Shown here: one piece after another, positions 7,468 to 15,601 of the stretch
How positions within the stretch are numbered: position 1 is the stretch's first letter
Layout: each line of letters opens with the position of its first letter
From: Cyanobacteria bacterium SZAS LIN-3
Lineage (GTDB): Bacteria > Cyanobacteriota > Vampirovibrionia > Obscuribacterales > Obscuribacteraceae
Direction: 5' to 3'
Assembly (NCBI GenBank): GCA_018266215.1
Contig: JAFEAV010000030.1
Span: forward strand, 1-64,000
Length of the DNA stretch: 64,000 nucleotides
Translations under genes and position numbers: made by a program
Notes under the pieces: model-generated
What the model was told of the DNA's origin: nothing
The model's input: the letters and a program-made list of their open reading frames with translations, nothing else
Database searches by the model: none

Positions 7468-9932
7468 CTATAGATTCCGGAATTGATACTAATAAGCTGG
7501 TTGGCTGGTCCATTCGTGTGCGCGGCACGGTGCAGGGTGTGGGCTTCCGCCCGACTGTTTATAAGGTCGCCAATGAGCACGGCATAAGAGGCTCGGTGCT
7601 CAACGACGGCGAAGGGGTGCTCATCGAAGCCTGGGCCGACGAGGCCGGATTGGTTCGTTTTGTGCAGGCTATCTATGATAACTGTCCACCCCTGGCGACG
7701 ATTGAAAAAATCGAGCACGTCGTTTTGGCTGCATCTTCATTACTGTCTGACGATGAAATTCCCCAGGGTTTTTCCATTACCAAAAGCACTGGTAACAGGG
7801 CCGATACGCAAATCAGCCCGGATGCGGCGACCTGTGAAGCCTGTCTGGACGATTCCTTCAGTCCTTTCAGCCGTCGCTTCCGCTATCCGTTTACCAACTG
7901 CACGCACTGCGGACCCCGCCTCTCCATCATCAAGTCCATTCCATATGATCGATCCGCTACCAGCATGTCCGGCTTCAAGATGTGCGCGCAGTGTCAGGCT
8001 GAGTACGAAGACCCCGATGACAGGCGTTTCCATGCCCAGCCCAATGCCTGCCACGCCTGTGGACCGCGCGCCTGGTTGGAACGTACCGACGGCCGCGCAA
8101 TATGTGTCGATAGCCTCAGTCAGCTGGATTTTGTCGATGCTGCGGCAACCCTCATCCAGCGTGGCGAGATCCTCGCGATTAAAGGGATCGGTGGATTTCA
8201 CCTCGCCTGCGATGCTACCAATGAAGCTGCTGTAGCCGAGTTGCGCCGCCGTAAGAATCGTTATCACAAACCTTTCGCTCTAATGGCCCGCGATCTGACT
8301 GTGGTGGAGCAGCATTGTGCGGTGAGTGAAATTGAACGCAAGCAGCTGCAGTCTCATGCGGCACCAATAGTGGTGCTGGATAGACTGGCTGATTGCAAGA
8401 GTACCAAGGCTGTTGCTGAATCGGTGGCGCCCGGTCAGAAAACTCTTGGCTTTATGCTGCCCTATACGCCCCTTCATCATCTCCTGCTTAAGCGCCTGGC
8501 TGTCCCAATCGTGCTTACCTCCGGCAACCTTTCTCATGAGCCTCAATGCATCAGCAACGAAGACGCCAAAGAGCGATTGTCGTCAATAGCCGATTACTTT
8601 TTGCTGCATGATCGAGACATAGTAAATCGGCTCGATGATTCTGTTGTGCGCGTTGTCTCTGAACGGCCTATGTTCTTGCGTCGCGCCCGTGGGGCTACCC
8701 CAGTGCCTGTCAATTTCCCTGAGGGTTTTGAGGAGGCTCCGGATGTTCTTGCTATGGGCGGAGAACTGAAGAGCACTTTTTGTCTTGCGAAAAATGCCCG
8801 TGCGATTATTTCACAGCATATTGGTGATCTGGAAGACGCCAGAACTTACGCTGATTATCAACACAATCTCGAGCTGTATTCAAACAGTTTCAAGCACCAG
8901 CCCTCCGCTATAGTCGTTGATCTGCATCCTGAATATTTGTCCAGCAAGCTGGGACGCCGCATGGCGCAAGACAAAAATCTGCCGCTCGTTGAAGTGCAGC
9001 ATCATCATGCCCACATCGCGGCCGTGCTGGCCGACAATCTCTGGTCTCTTCATGCCGGACCGTTACTGGGTGTGGCTCTGGATGGCCTGGGCTATGGTGC
9101 CGATGGCACCATCTGGGGTGGCGAATTTCTCCTGGCTGATTACACAAGCTTTGAGCGACTGGGCACCTTCAAGCCGGTAGCGCTTCTCGGTGGCAGCAAG
9201 GCAATGTATGAACCGTGGCGCAATACTTACGCGCATATCATGGCTGAGATGGGCTGGCCGTCGTATAAGATGAATTTTGAGGAGCTGGAACTGACCCGGT
9301 TTTTTGAATCCAAACCGCTGGCTACCTTCGAGAGTATGCTCAAATCAGGGACCAATGCACCGCTTTCCTCGTCCTGTGGTCGCTTGTTTGACGCCGTCGC
9401 CGCCGCTGTCGGCATCTGCCGTGAGCAGGCGAGTTACGAAGGCCAGGCCGCTATCGAGCTGGAGGCGGCGGTGGATATGAATACATTGCTCAACGAGACC
9501 GAGGAGCTGGCTTATCCCTTTACTGTCCCCCGCCTCGGCGGCAAGGGTATTCCCTATATTGAACCTTTATCCGTATGGCAGGCCGTGCTTGGCGATCTTT
9601 ACCTGCACACCGATAAGGGCATTATTGCTGCGCGCTTCCACAAGGGGCTGGCGAAGGCAATAGTCCACATGGTCCTCAAACTCTGTACCATCAATGGCGA
9701 GCGCTGGATGAACACCGTCGCGCTCTCCGGTGGCGTATTTCAGAACAAAATCCTGCTGGAGTTGGTACAATCCCGACTCTCAGCCGAGGGATTCAAAGTA
9801 CTGACGCATCAGCAGGTGCCGGCCAACGATGGGGGCATTGCGCTTGGTCAGGTGGTCGTCGGTGCGGCATCGCAGATTCTCAAAGACAAGGAGCGGAGCC
9901 ATGTGTCTTGGCATACCTGGGCAAATAGTTGA
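7464..9932 (+). CDS. hypF: carbamoyltransferase HypF, hydrogenase maturation
   Basis: Converts carbamoyl phosphate to carbamoyl-AMP and transfers the carbamoyl group to the C-terminal Cys of HypE, the first step to the cyanide ligands of the Ni-Fe site. Domains in order: acylphosphatase (VRGTVQGVGFRPTVY, about residues 10-95); two zinc-finger motifs with CEAC/CTHC and CAQC/CHAC pairs (about 115-190); a YrdC-like domain (IKGIGGFHLACDA, about 200-395); and a Kae1/HypF-type C-terminal domain with HHHAHIAAV and ALDGLGYGADG. The start is ATG 7464, overlapping the NHL gene stop as ATGA; a TTG at 7449 is also in frame. At 822 residues it is of normal family length. Confidence 0.96.
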   Translation: MTIDSGIDTNKLVGWSIRVRGTVQGVGFRPTVYKVANEHGIRGSVLNDGEGVLIEAWADEAGLVRFVQAIYDNCPPLATIEKIEHVVLAASSLLSDDEIPQGFSITKSTGNRADTQISPDAATCEACLDDSFSPFSRRFRYPFTNCTHCGPRLSIIKSIPYDRSATSMSGFKMCAQCQAEYEDPDDRRFHAQPNACHACGPRAWLERTDGRAICVDSLSQLDFVDAAATLIQRGEILAIKGIGGFHLACDATNEAAVAELRRRKNRYHKPFALMARDLTVVEQHCAVSEIERKQLQSHAAPIVVLDRLADCKSTKAVAESVAPGQKTLGFMLPYTPLHHLLLKRLAVPIVLTSGNLSHEPQCISNEDAKERLSSIADYFLLHDRDIVNRLDDSVVRVVSERPMFLRRARGATPVPVNFPEGFEEAPDVLAMGGELKSTFCLAKNARAIISQHIGDLEDARTYADYQHNLELYSNSFKHQPSAIVVDLHPEYLSSKLGRRMAQDKNLPLVEVQHHHAHIAAVLADNLWSLHAGPLLGVALDGLGYGADGTIWGGEFLLADYTSFERLGTFKPVALLGGSKAMYEPWRNTYAHIMAEMGWPSYKMNFEELELTRFFESKPLATFESMLKSGTNAPLSSSCGRLFDAVAAAVGICREQASYEGQAAIELEAAVDMNTLLNETEELAYPFTVPRLGGKGIPYIEPLSVWQAVLGDLYLHTDKGIIAARFHKGLAKAIVHMVLKLCTINGERWMNTVALSGGVFQNKILLELVQSRLSAEGFKVLTHQQVPANDGGIALGQVVVGAASQILKDKERSHVSWHTWANS

Positions 9933-10191
9933 AATAATCGACGAGCAAAAGAAGCTTGCCAAGGTTGATGTCTCGGGCGTCAAGCGGCAGGTCAACATTG
10001 CCTGCATCGTCAACGATGAACACCCTGTGGCCTCTTGCGTCGGTGACTGGGTGCTTGTGCATGTGGGCTTTGCCATGAGTCGCATCGATGAAGAGGAAGC
10101 CCGCAAGACTCTCGAATTGTTGATAGAACTGGGTGAGGCGCAAAAGGAAATCGAGTCAATGTCTCGGTCGGCGGTTCCCAGCCATGAGTGA
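9901..10191 (+). CDS. hypC: hydrogenase assembly chaperone HypC
   Basis: A small (96 aa) chaperone that works with HypD to assemble Fe(CN)2CO and hands it to the large-subunit precursor. The start ATG 9901 gives MCLGIPGQIV, the invariant N-terminus whose Cys2 binds iron. The ribosome site is AAGGAG, and the start lies 32 bp inside the end of hypF. The central GVKRQVNIACI strand and the helical tail are typical. Its final bases overlap the start of the SIS gene by eight bases, which continues the tight translational coupling of the operon. Confidence 0.95.
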   Translation: MCLGIPGQIVEIIDEQKKLAKVDVSGVKRQVNIACIVNDEHPVASCVGDWVLVHVGFAMSRIDEEEARKTLELLIELGEAQKEIESMSRSAVPSHE

Positions 10192-10876
10192 TACAGGCAA
10201 GCGATTGGAAGCGCTTTATCCTTTCCTTCATGGGAAGGGCAAAGAGCCGCTGGCCGAAAATGCATCTCTGCTGGAGTCTATCCAACGAAAAGCCGCCCAG
10301 AGTATTGCTGAAAAGGAGCGATTCTTTGCCGACAACGCTCAGGCTCTGATTGATGCCGCTACGGCGGTCGCCGCTGTTTACCGGGCGAAGCGCACAATGT
10401 TTACCATGGGAAATGGCGGGTCGAGTTGTGACGCCATGCATTTTGCCGTCGAATTTCAGCACCCTGTTACGGCCGGTAGGCCATCTTTGCCCTGCATCAG
10501 TCTGACTACCGATACTGCCATGATCAGTGCCGTAGCAAATGACGTCGGCGTCGATGCGATTTTCAGTAGGCAGATAGAAGCGCTCGGACGAGAGGGCGAT
10601 GGACTGATTGGATTTTCGACCAGCGGCAATTCTAAGAATCTGCTCCAGGCTTTTCGCACTGCCAAAAAGCTTGGCCTCACAACTATCGGTATGACCGGTG
10701 GTGATGGTGGCGCTATGCTGTCTTCCGGTGTGGTCGATCATTGTCTGGTTGTAAAAACAGATTCCATCCATCGCGTGCAGGAAGTGCATGTCGCGTCGTA
10801 TCACATACTCTGGGACCTGGTGCACACATTGCTGGCGGATTACCGCGGCTTGACGGGGCAGGAGGGCAATCAATGA
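10184..10876 (+). CDS. SIS-domain sugar-phosphate isomerase (GmhA-like) inside the hyp operon
   Basis: A 230-residue protein. The SIS fold is shown by TMGNGGSSCDAMHFAVEF, GFSTSGNSKNLLQAF and TIGMTGGDGG, typical of GmhA/DiaA-type phosphoheptose isomerases; the late HRVQEVHVASYHILWD is also GmhA-like. It is encoded between hypC and hypD with overlaps on both sides (8 and 4 bp), so it is co-translated with the maturation genes. GmhA-like genes in hyp operons occur in several phyla (recalled), and a maturation role has been discussed but not shown. It could equally serve heptose synthesis. The start ATG 10184 is the first giving a SIS-like N-terminus. Confidence 0.88.
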   Translation: MSDTGKRLEALYPFLHGKGKEPLAENASLLESIQRKAAQSIAEKERFFADNAQALIDAATAVAAVYRAKRTMFTMGNGGSSCDAMHFAVEFQHPVTAGRPSLPCISLTTDTAMISAVANDVGVDAIFSRQIEALGREGDGLIGFSTSGNSKNLLQAFRTAKKLGLTTIGMTGGDGGAMLSSGVVDHCLVVKTDSIHRVQEVHVASYHILWDLVHTLLADYRGLTGQEGNQ

Positions 10877-12036
10877 AATTTGTTGACGAATTCAGAGATC
10901 CCGCACTGGCAAAGACATTGATCGAAGAGATCAATAAATTAGTCCTGGAAATACCATTTGCCACTCAGCGGCCGATCCAGATTATGGAATTTTGCGGCGG
11001 ACATACGCACACCATTTTTCGCTATGGCATTGAACAGTTGCTGCCCCGGTGCATTGAACTTGTGCACGGCCCTGGCTGTCCTGTTTGTGTGCTGCCTATG
11101 GGGCGAGTCGATGACTGTGTTTCACTGGCCGAGCGCAAAGAAGTGATATTCACCACATTTGGTGACGCTATGCGGGTGCCCGGTTCTAAAAAGAGTTTGC
11201 TTCAGGCCAAGGCCGATGGCGCTGATGTGCGTATGGTCTATTCACCGCTGGATGCCCTGCACCTGGCGCACAAGCATCCCGACCGTGAGGTGATTTTCTT
11301 TGCCCTGGGCTTTGAGACCACCATGCCCAGTACTGCCCTCACTGTGCTCCAGGCTGAGGCGGATGGTCTGGAAAATTTCTCACTCTTTTGCAATCACATC
11401 ACGACCGTGCCGACTATCAAAGCAATTCTTGATTCACCCGGGATGCAATTGGACGGTTTCGTCGCGCCCGGCCACGTCAGTATGGTTGTGGGTGAGCAAC
11501 CTTTTCATTTCGTCGCCGAGAAATACAAAAAGCCGATTGTCATAACCGGATTTGAACCCCTCGATATTTTGCAGTCGATCTGGCTCTTGATAAAACAAAT
11601 AGCCGAAGGCCGCTGTGTTGTTGAAAATCAATATGCCAGGGTCGTGCAGCGCGACGGCAATTCGCCGGCGCTTGAGGCCATGGCAAAAGTGTTTGAGCTG
11701 CGTGAGTTTTTTGAATGGCGCGGTCTTGGTTCTATTGATCATTCTGGCATTCGTATAAAAGATGACTATGCTCGCTTCGATGCCGAGCGTAAATTTCCAG
11801 TACCTAATATCAAAATTGCCGATCCCAAATCGTGTCAGTGCGGCGAAGTTTTGAAAGGCGTGATCAAGCCCTGGCAGTGCAAAGTTTTTGGCACATCTTG
11901 CACACCTGAGACTCCGATGGGAGCGCTGATGGTTTCCTCAGAAGGGGCCTGCGCCGCGTACTATAATTTTGGCAATTTGCCCGAACTCATGGCGCTTAAA
12001 GCCGAGAAGGAAAAGATGGAGGAGGCTCTGACATGA
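10873..12036 (+). CDS. hypD: hydrogenase maturation protein HypD (Fe-S, Fe(CN)2CO assembly)
   Basis: The scaffold on which the Fe(CN)2CO group is built together with HypC; 387 residues. Invariant motifs are EFCGGHTHTIFRYG, HGPGCPVCVLP, FALGFETTMPST and GFVAPGHVS. Near the C-terminus, cysteines in SCQCGEVLKG, WQCKVFGTSCTPETP and GACAAYY include the ligands of the [4Fe-4S] cluster. The start ATG 10873 overlaps the SIS stop as ATGA; reading further upstream only adds antisense-like residues. It ends overlapping hypE in the same way. Confidence 0.97.
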   Translation: MKFVDEFRDPALAKTLIEEINKLVLEIPFATQRPIQIMEFCGGHTHTIFRYGIEQLLPRCIELVHGPGCPVCVLPMGRVDDCVSLAERKEVIFTTFGDAMRVPGSKKSLLQAKADGADVRMVYSPLDALHLAHKHPDREVIFFALGFETTMPSTALTVLQAEADGLENFSLFCNHITTVPTIKAILDSPGMQLDGFVAPGHVSMVVGEQPFHFVAEKYKKPIVITGFEPLDILQSIWLLIKQIAEGRCVVENQYARVVQRDGNSPALEAMAKVFELREFFEWRGLGSIDHSGIRIKDDYARFDAERKFPVPNIKIADPKSCQCGEVLKGVIKPWQCKVFGTSCTPETPMGALMVSSEGACAAYYNFGNLPELMALKAEKEKMEEALT

Positions 12037-13106
12037 CCTCGCCTTCTTCCGTGCCGGGTATGAGAAAGCGCACGGGTGTACTCCGGGCTGAGACAATCAA
12101 TATGTCGCACGGCAGTGGCGGCAAGGCCATGCGTGATTTGATTGAAGATGTCTTTTTGAAAAGCTTTGACAATCCGCAGCTGGCAATGCTGGAAGACCAG
12201 GCCAGAATCGATCTGTCTGCTTTGACCGCGCTCGGTAATCGTCTGGCTATGACTACAGACTCCTATGTGGTCGACCCGATATTTTTTAACGGTGGCGATA
12301 TTGGCAAGCTGGCCGTCTGTGGGACAGTCAACGATCTGGCGGTGGGCGGGGCTATACCTCTATATCTCACTTGCGGCATGATAATAGAAGAAGGTCTGTC
12401 CGTTGAAGATTTGCGCCGCATTGTGACCTCGATGAAGGCTGCTGCCGATGCTGCAGGAGTAACTATCGTCACCGGTGATACCAAAGTCGTCGACCGCGGC
12501 GCCGCCGATAAAGTGTTTATCAATACGGCCGGAGTAGGTGTCATCCCCCAGGCCTATAACGTAAGCTCTTTTAACGCTAAACCTGGCGACGTCGTACTTA
12601 TTAACGGCTACATAGGCGACCATGGTGCGGCCATTGTTGGTGCGCGCGGAGACCTGGCTATCGAAAATGACATACATAGCGATTGTCAGCCTTTGAATCA
12701 TTTGATTCAAGCTTTGCTGAAAGTTTGTCCGGAAGTTCATTGCATGCGAGATGCCACCAGGGGCGGTGTAGCATCCGTTCTAAATGAGTTTGCCATCAGT
12801 AGTCGTGTTTGTATAAAACTTCAGGAGACTGCAATTCCTGTTCGCACAGAGGTGCGAGGCATGTGTGAGATTTTGGGATTGGATCCCTTGTATCTGGCTA
12901 ATGAAGGCAAGGTCGTGGTGGTTGTGGCGAAGGAACAGGCCGCGGCGGTTCTGGCGGCAATGCGTGCGCACGAAGCCGGAGTTGACAGTGCCATCATTGG
13001 AGAAGTCTCAGCGTCACCCGAGGAGACAGTCATATTAAAGACTTCCTTTGGCGGTGAACGCATCGTCGACATGCTCGTCGGTGATCAATTGCCGAGGATA
13101 TGCTAG
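12033..13106 (+). CDS. hypE: hydrogenase maturation protein HypE (thiocyanate former)
   Basis: A PurM/AIR-synthase-like ATPase of 357 residues. It accepts the carbamoyl group from HypF on its C-terminal cysteine and dehydrates it to the thiocyanate that provides CN-. The N-terminus MSHGSGGKAM, the ATP/Mg region AMTTDSYVVDPIFF and MRDATRGGVASVLNEFA are diagnostic. The protein ends exactly in PRIC, the carbamoylated Cys tail. Its ATG overlaps the hypD stop (ATGA), and its TAG overlaps the probable GTG start of hypA. Confidence 0.97.
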   Translation: MTSPSSVPGMRKRTGVLRAETINMSHGSGGKAMRDLIEDVFLKSFDNPQLAMLEDQARIDLSALTALGNRLAMTTDSYVVDPIFFNGGDIGKLAVCGTVNDLAVGGAIPLYLTCGMIIEEGLSVEDLRRIVTSMKAAADAAGVTIVTGDTKVVDRGAADKVFINTAGVGVIPQAYNVSSFNAKPGDVVLINGYIGDHGAAIVGARGDLAIENDIHSDCQPLNHLIQALLKVCPEVHCMRDATRGGVASVLNEFAISSRVCIKLQETAIPVRTEVRGMCEILGLDPLYLANEGKVVVVVAKEQAAAVLAAMRAHEAGVDSAIIGEVSASPEETVILKTSFGGERIVDMLVGDQLPRIC

Positions 13107-13435
13107 TGCATGAGTTAGGCATTACCCAGAATATTGTTGCTATCGTTGGCGAAAAGGCCGGCGACCAAAAGGTCAGCCGCGTAAAACTGGAGATTGGTAA
13201 GTTGTCGGCGATTGAACCGGAAGCCATTCGCTTTTGTTTTGATCTGTGTGCCAAAGGCACGTGTATTGAGGGCGCGGTTCTGGAAATTGATGAAATTGAA
13301 GGACGCGGCAAGTGCAATGTGTGTGGAGAGGAGATGCCCCTTACTCTTCTGGCAGGCATCTGCAGTTGTGGCAGTCTTAGCATTACTTGTCTGGCCGGGC
13401 AAGAATTGAAAATAAAGGAAATGGAGGTGGAGTGA
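13106..13435 (+). CDS. hypA: hydrogenase nickel-incorporation protein HypA
   Basis: Nickel metallochaperone of 109 residues. I choose the GTG at 13106 rather than the in-frame ATG at 13100, because GTG-CAT-GAG gives MHELGITQ, where His2 is the conserved nickel ligand and must lie next to the initiator Met. The zinc site is seen as CNVCGEE and CSCGS in the C-terminal third. The start overlaps the last base of the hypE stop, and the stop overlaps the hypB start (TGATG). It cooperates with HypB to load nickel into HupL. Confidence 0.94.
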   Translation: MHELGITQNIVAIVGEKAGDQKVSRVKLEIGKLSAIEPEAIRFCFDLCAKGTCIEGAVLEIDEIEGRGKCNVCGEEMPLTLLAGICSCGSLSITCLAGQELKIKEMEVE

Positions 13436-14322
13436 TGTGTACTACATGTGGGTGTTCCGATAATGCCACACCGAAAGTAGTGAATTTGCAGACCGGGAAA
13501 TCTGTTTCACTGGAGAACGAGCCGATGGCCCAAGAGCATTCGCATAGCCACGATCATCACCACAGTCACGATCATGAGCACCATCATCATGAACACTCCC
13601 GTGAACATCCTCACGATCATTCCCACGAACATTCACACGACCACCACCCTGACCATGAGCACGCGCCCAGGGCTTCTAAAGTCATCACACTGGAAGAGCA
13701 GATCCTGGCCAAGAATGACAAACTGGCCGAACGCAATCGCGGTTGGTTTGAGGGCGCGAATGTCCTGGCTCTCAATCTTGTGGCTTCGCCGGGAGCAGGC
13801 AAAACGGCTTTGGTTGAACGCACCATTAAAGACCTCAAGGAAGAATTTGATATCTCTGTGATTGAAGGTGACCAGGCTACACTCAATGACGCAGATCGTA
13901 TTCAAAAGACAGGCGCTAAAGTTGTCCAGATAAACACCGGAGCCGGCTGTCACCTTGACGCGCAGATGCTCGCCACTGGAATGAAGCAATTAGCACCTGC
14001 GCGTGATTCTGTCTTGTTTATTGAAAACGTTGGCAACCTGGTTTGCCCGGCGCTTTTTGATCTTGGTGAGCAGTGTAAGGTGGCGATTCTTTCTATCACC
14101 GAAGGCGAGGACAAGCCTGTCAAATACCCGCACATGTTTCGCGCGGCAGAGGTGCTGCTGCTCAATAAGATGGACCTGCTTCCTCATTTGAATTTTGATC
14201 TGGAGGCCTGCAAAAAGTACGCGCTTTCGGTCAATCCGACCATCAAAATATTCGAGATTTCCGCTACGACCGGTGCCGGGCTAGAAGCCTGGTATGACTG
14301 GATTCGGCAGGCGCGGAAATAG
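13435..14322 (+). CDS. hypB: nickel-insertion GTPase HypB with a large His-rich nickel-storage segment
   Basis: A SIMIBI-class GTPase of 295 residues that drives nickel delivery from HypA. The N-terminus MCTTCGC is the high-affinity metal motif. Residues about 35-80 are a His/Asp/Glu-rich stretch with more than 20 histidines, as in nickel-storing HypB of rhizobia. The G domain follows: NLVASPGAGKTAL (P loop), VIEGDQAT, IENVGNLVCPA and LLNKMDLLPH (NKxD). The start ATG 13435 is just after the hypA stop. It is the last gene of the operon; inverted repeats follow. Confidence 0.96.
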   Translation: MCTTCGCSDNATPKVVNLQTGKSVSLENEPMAQEHSHSHDHHHSHDHEHHHHEHSREHPHDHSHEHSHDHHPDHEHAPRASKVITLEEQILAKNDKLAERNRGWFEGANVLALNLVASPGAGKTALVERTIKDLKEEFDISVIEGDQATLNDADRIQKTGAKVVQINTGAGCHLDAQMLATGMKQLAPARDSVLFIENVGNLVCPALFDLGEQCKVAILSITEGEDKPVKYPHMFRAAEVLLLNKMDLLPHLNFDLEACKKYALSVNPTIKIFEISATTGAGLEAWYDWIRQARK

Positions 14323-14396
14323 AGAGCTAATATCCCTGTTGTAAAGTACAGACTGGGTATGCGATTTAACCTGACCAACAATGGGCCAGGCTAAGG

Positions 14397-14420
14397 CAAT
14401 CGGATATCATTATCCGATTG
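14397..14420 (+). terminator. 10-bp perfect hairpin downstream of hypB
   Basis: CAATCGGATA, loop TCAT, then TATCCGATTG makes a perfect 10-bp stem about 75 bp after the hypB stop. No T-run follows, so it may be a 3'-end stabilising or Rho-linked structure rather than an intrinsic terminator. Confidence 0.45.
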
Positions 14421-14548
14421 CGCCATTACCCGATCATTGCGGTTTTGAGCGACAACTGGTATCCCCGCGGCGCAAAAGGCGTCGGTGGTAAAGGCGGCAC
14501 GGCGCACTAAAACTCCTCAAAATTGGTTCCGTTCTGCATTTGCAAGTG

Positions 14549-14576
14549 GCTCCTCTGCCAAGAATGGCAGAGGAGC
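14549..14576 (+). terminator. 12-bp perfect hairpin in the hypB-LRR gap
   Basis: GCTCCTCTGCCA, loop AGAA, then TGGCAGAGGAGC is a perfect 12-bp stem-loop 53 bp before the next gene. There is no poly-T tail on either strand. It could end the hydrogenase transcript or lie in the leader of the following LRR gene and affect its expression. The rest of the 306-bp gap shows no coding signal. Confidence 0.4.
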
Positions 14577-14628
14577 TATCTGTAGGGAGCATTTCCTGTA
14601 GAATACGAACCAGAGGAAATTTGTTGGC

Positions 14629-15600
14629 TTGTTATCCCTACGATTTAAATCAATAGTTGCTCTGCTTGTCGGGTCCATCGCTCTCAGCTTCATGGTTGAT
14701 GCCAGAGGAGACGAGCCCCGTAAAAGCACAAGCAGCGGCAATCCTGTGGCGACTTTCAAATTGCCTGGTAACACAATATATGGCTGGGTCGGCCACGTAA
14801 ATTGGGCCGAACATGGAGGTATGCAGGAAGTTTCCCTCAGTGGTTCGCGTGTTGCTCGAGCTAATCTCACTGTGCCCATTGGTGACGGTTTGATGTTCCA
14901 AGCTTCCGGCGCTCTCAGTATGCAGCCGGATTTGATGGATCAATTTCCTGTGGCCGGAGTGCGAGGCTTTGTCTTTGACGGCACCGAACTGAATGACGCC
15001 GGCATCGCACACTGTGCCCGGTTTACTGAGGTGGAGCGACTTGGCCTGGATGCTACCGAGGTCGGTGACGGAGCTATTGCGGTGGCGGCGCGATTGCCGA
15101 GGATGAAGTTTCTAAGCGTGGGGCATTCCAATTGCAGGGCCGCCAATATAGCGCTTCTGAATAACTTGAAGCACCTGGAGTTTTTAGACTTGAACAGCAA
15201 TTTACTAACACCCGGTGTCCTAAAGAATCTACACAGCGACAGCCTGAGAGTACTCGATCTGCGGCGTTGTCGCCTTGAAAACTCCGATATCGCTTATCTA
15301 ACAAATGTGCCCAATCTTGTGCGTATTCGCATTGGTGAGAATAAGAAGCTCAACGATGATTGCATAGTGCACCTCAACCGACTGAAGAAGTTGCAATCAA
15401 TCGATGTCTGTCTCACCAGTATTACAGCCGATGGTTTGTGCAAGTTGACGCCTCCTGGATTTAACATGCTCAAGGTTAATCCGGGGCAGTACTCAAAAGC
15501 TGAACTGGCTAAGATAAGAAAGCATTTCCCCGGTCTAAGTCTTTGGGGAGCCAATGATGGGCCTTCGGCTGATCCGTCATTGTTCAGACCGCTGCACTGA
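14629..15600 (+). CDS. secreted leucine-rich-repeat protein
   Basis: 323 residues. The N-terminus (MLSLRFKSIVALLVGSIALS, then VDARG) is a cleavable signal peptide. The body has LRR units such as LEFLDLNSNLLTPGVLKNL, LRVLDLRRCRLENSDIAYL, LVRIRIGENKKLNDDCIVHL and LQSIDVCLTSITADGL, i.e. about six repeats of the long RI-like type. The start is TTG 14629 with an AGAGGA about 11 bases upstream. LRR proteins of this type mediate protein binding; the ligand is unknown. The next gene, on the opposite strand, is also LRR-rich but cytosolic, and the two converge with one base between their stops. Confidence 0.8.
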   Translation: MLSLRFKSIVALLVGSIALSFMVDARGDEPRKSTSSGNPVATFKLPGNTIYGWVGHVNWAEHGGMQEVSLSGSRVARANLTVPIGDGLMFQASGALSMQPDLMDQFPVAGVRGFVFDGTELNDAGIAHCARFTEVERLGLDATEVGDGAIAVAARLPRMKFLSVGHSNCRAANIALLNNLKHLEFLDLNSNLLTPGVLKNLHSDSLRVLDLRRCRLENSDIAYLTNVPNLVRIRIGENKKLNDDCIVHLNRLKKLQSIDVCLTSITADGLCKLTPPGFNMLKVNPGQYSKAELAKIRKHFPGLSLWGANDGPSADPSLFRPLH

Positions 15601-15601
15601 T

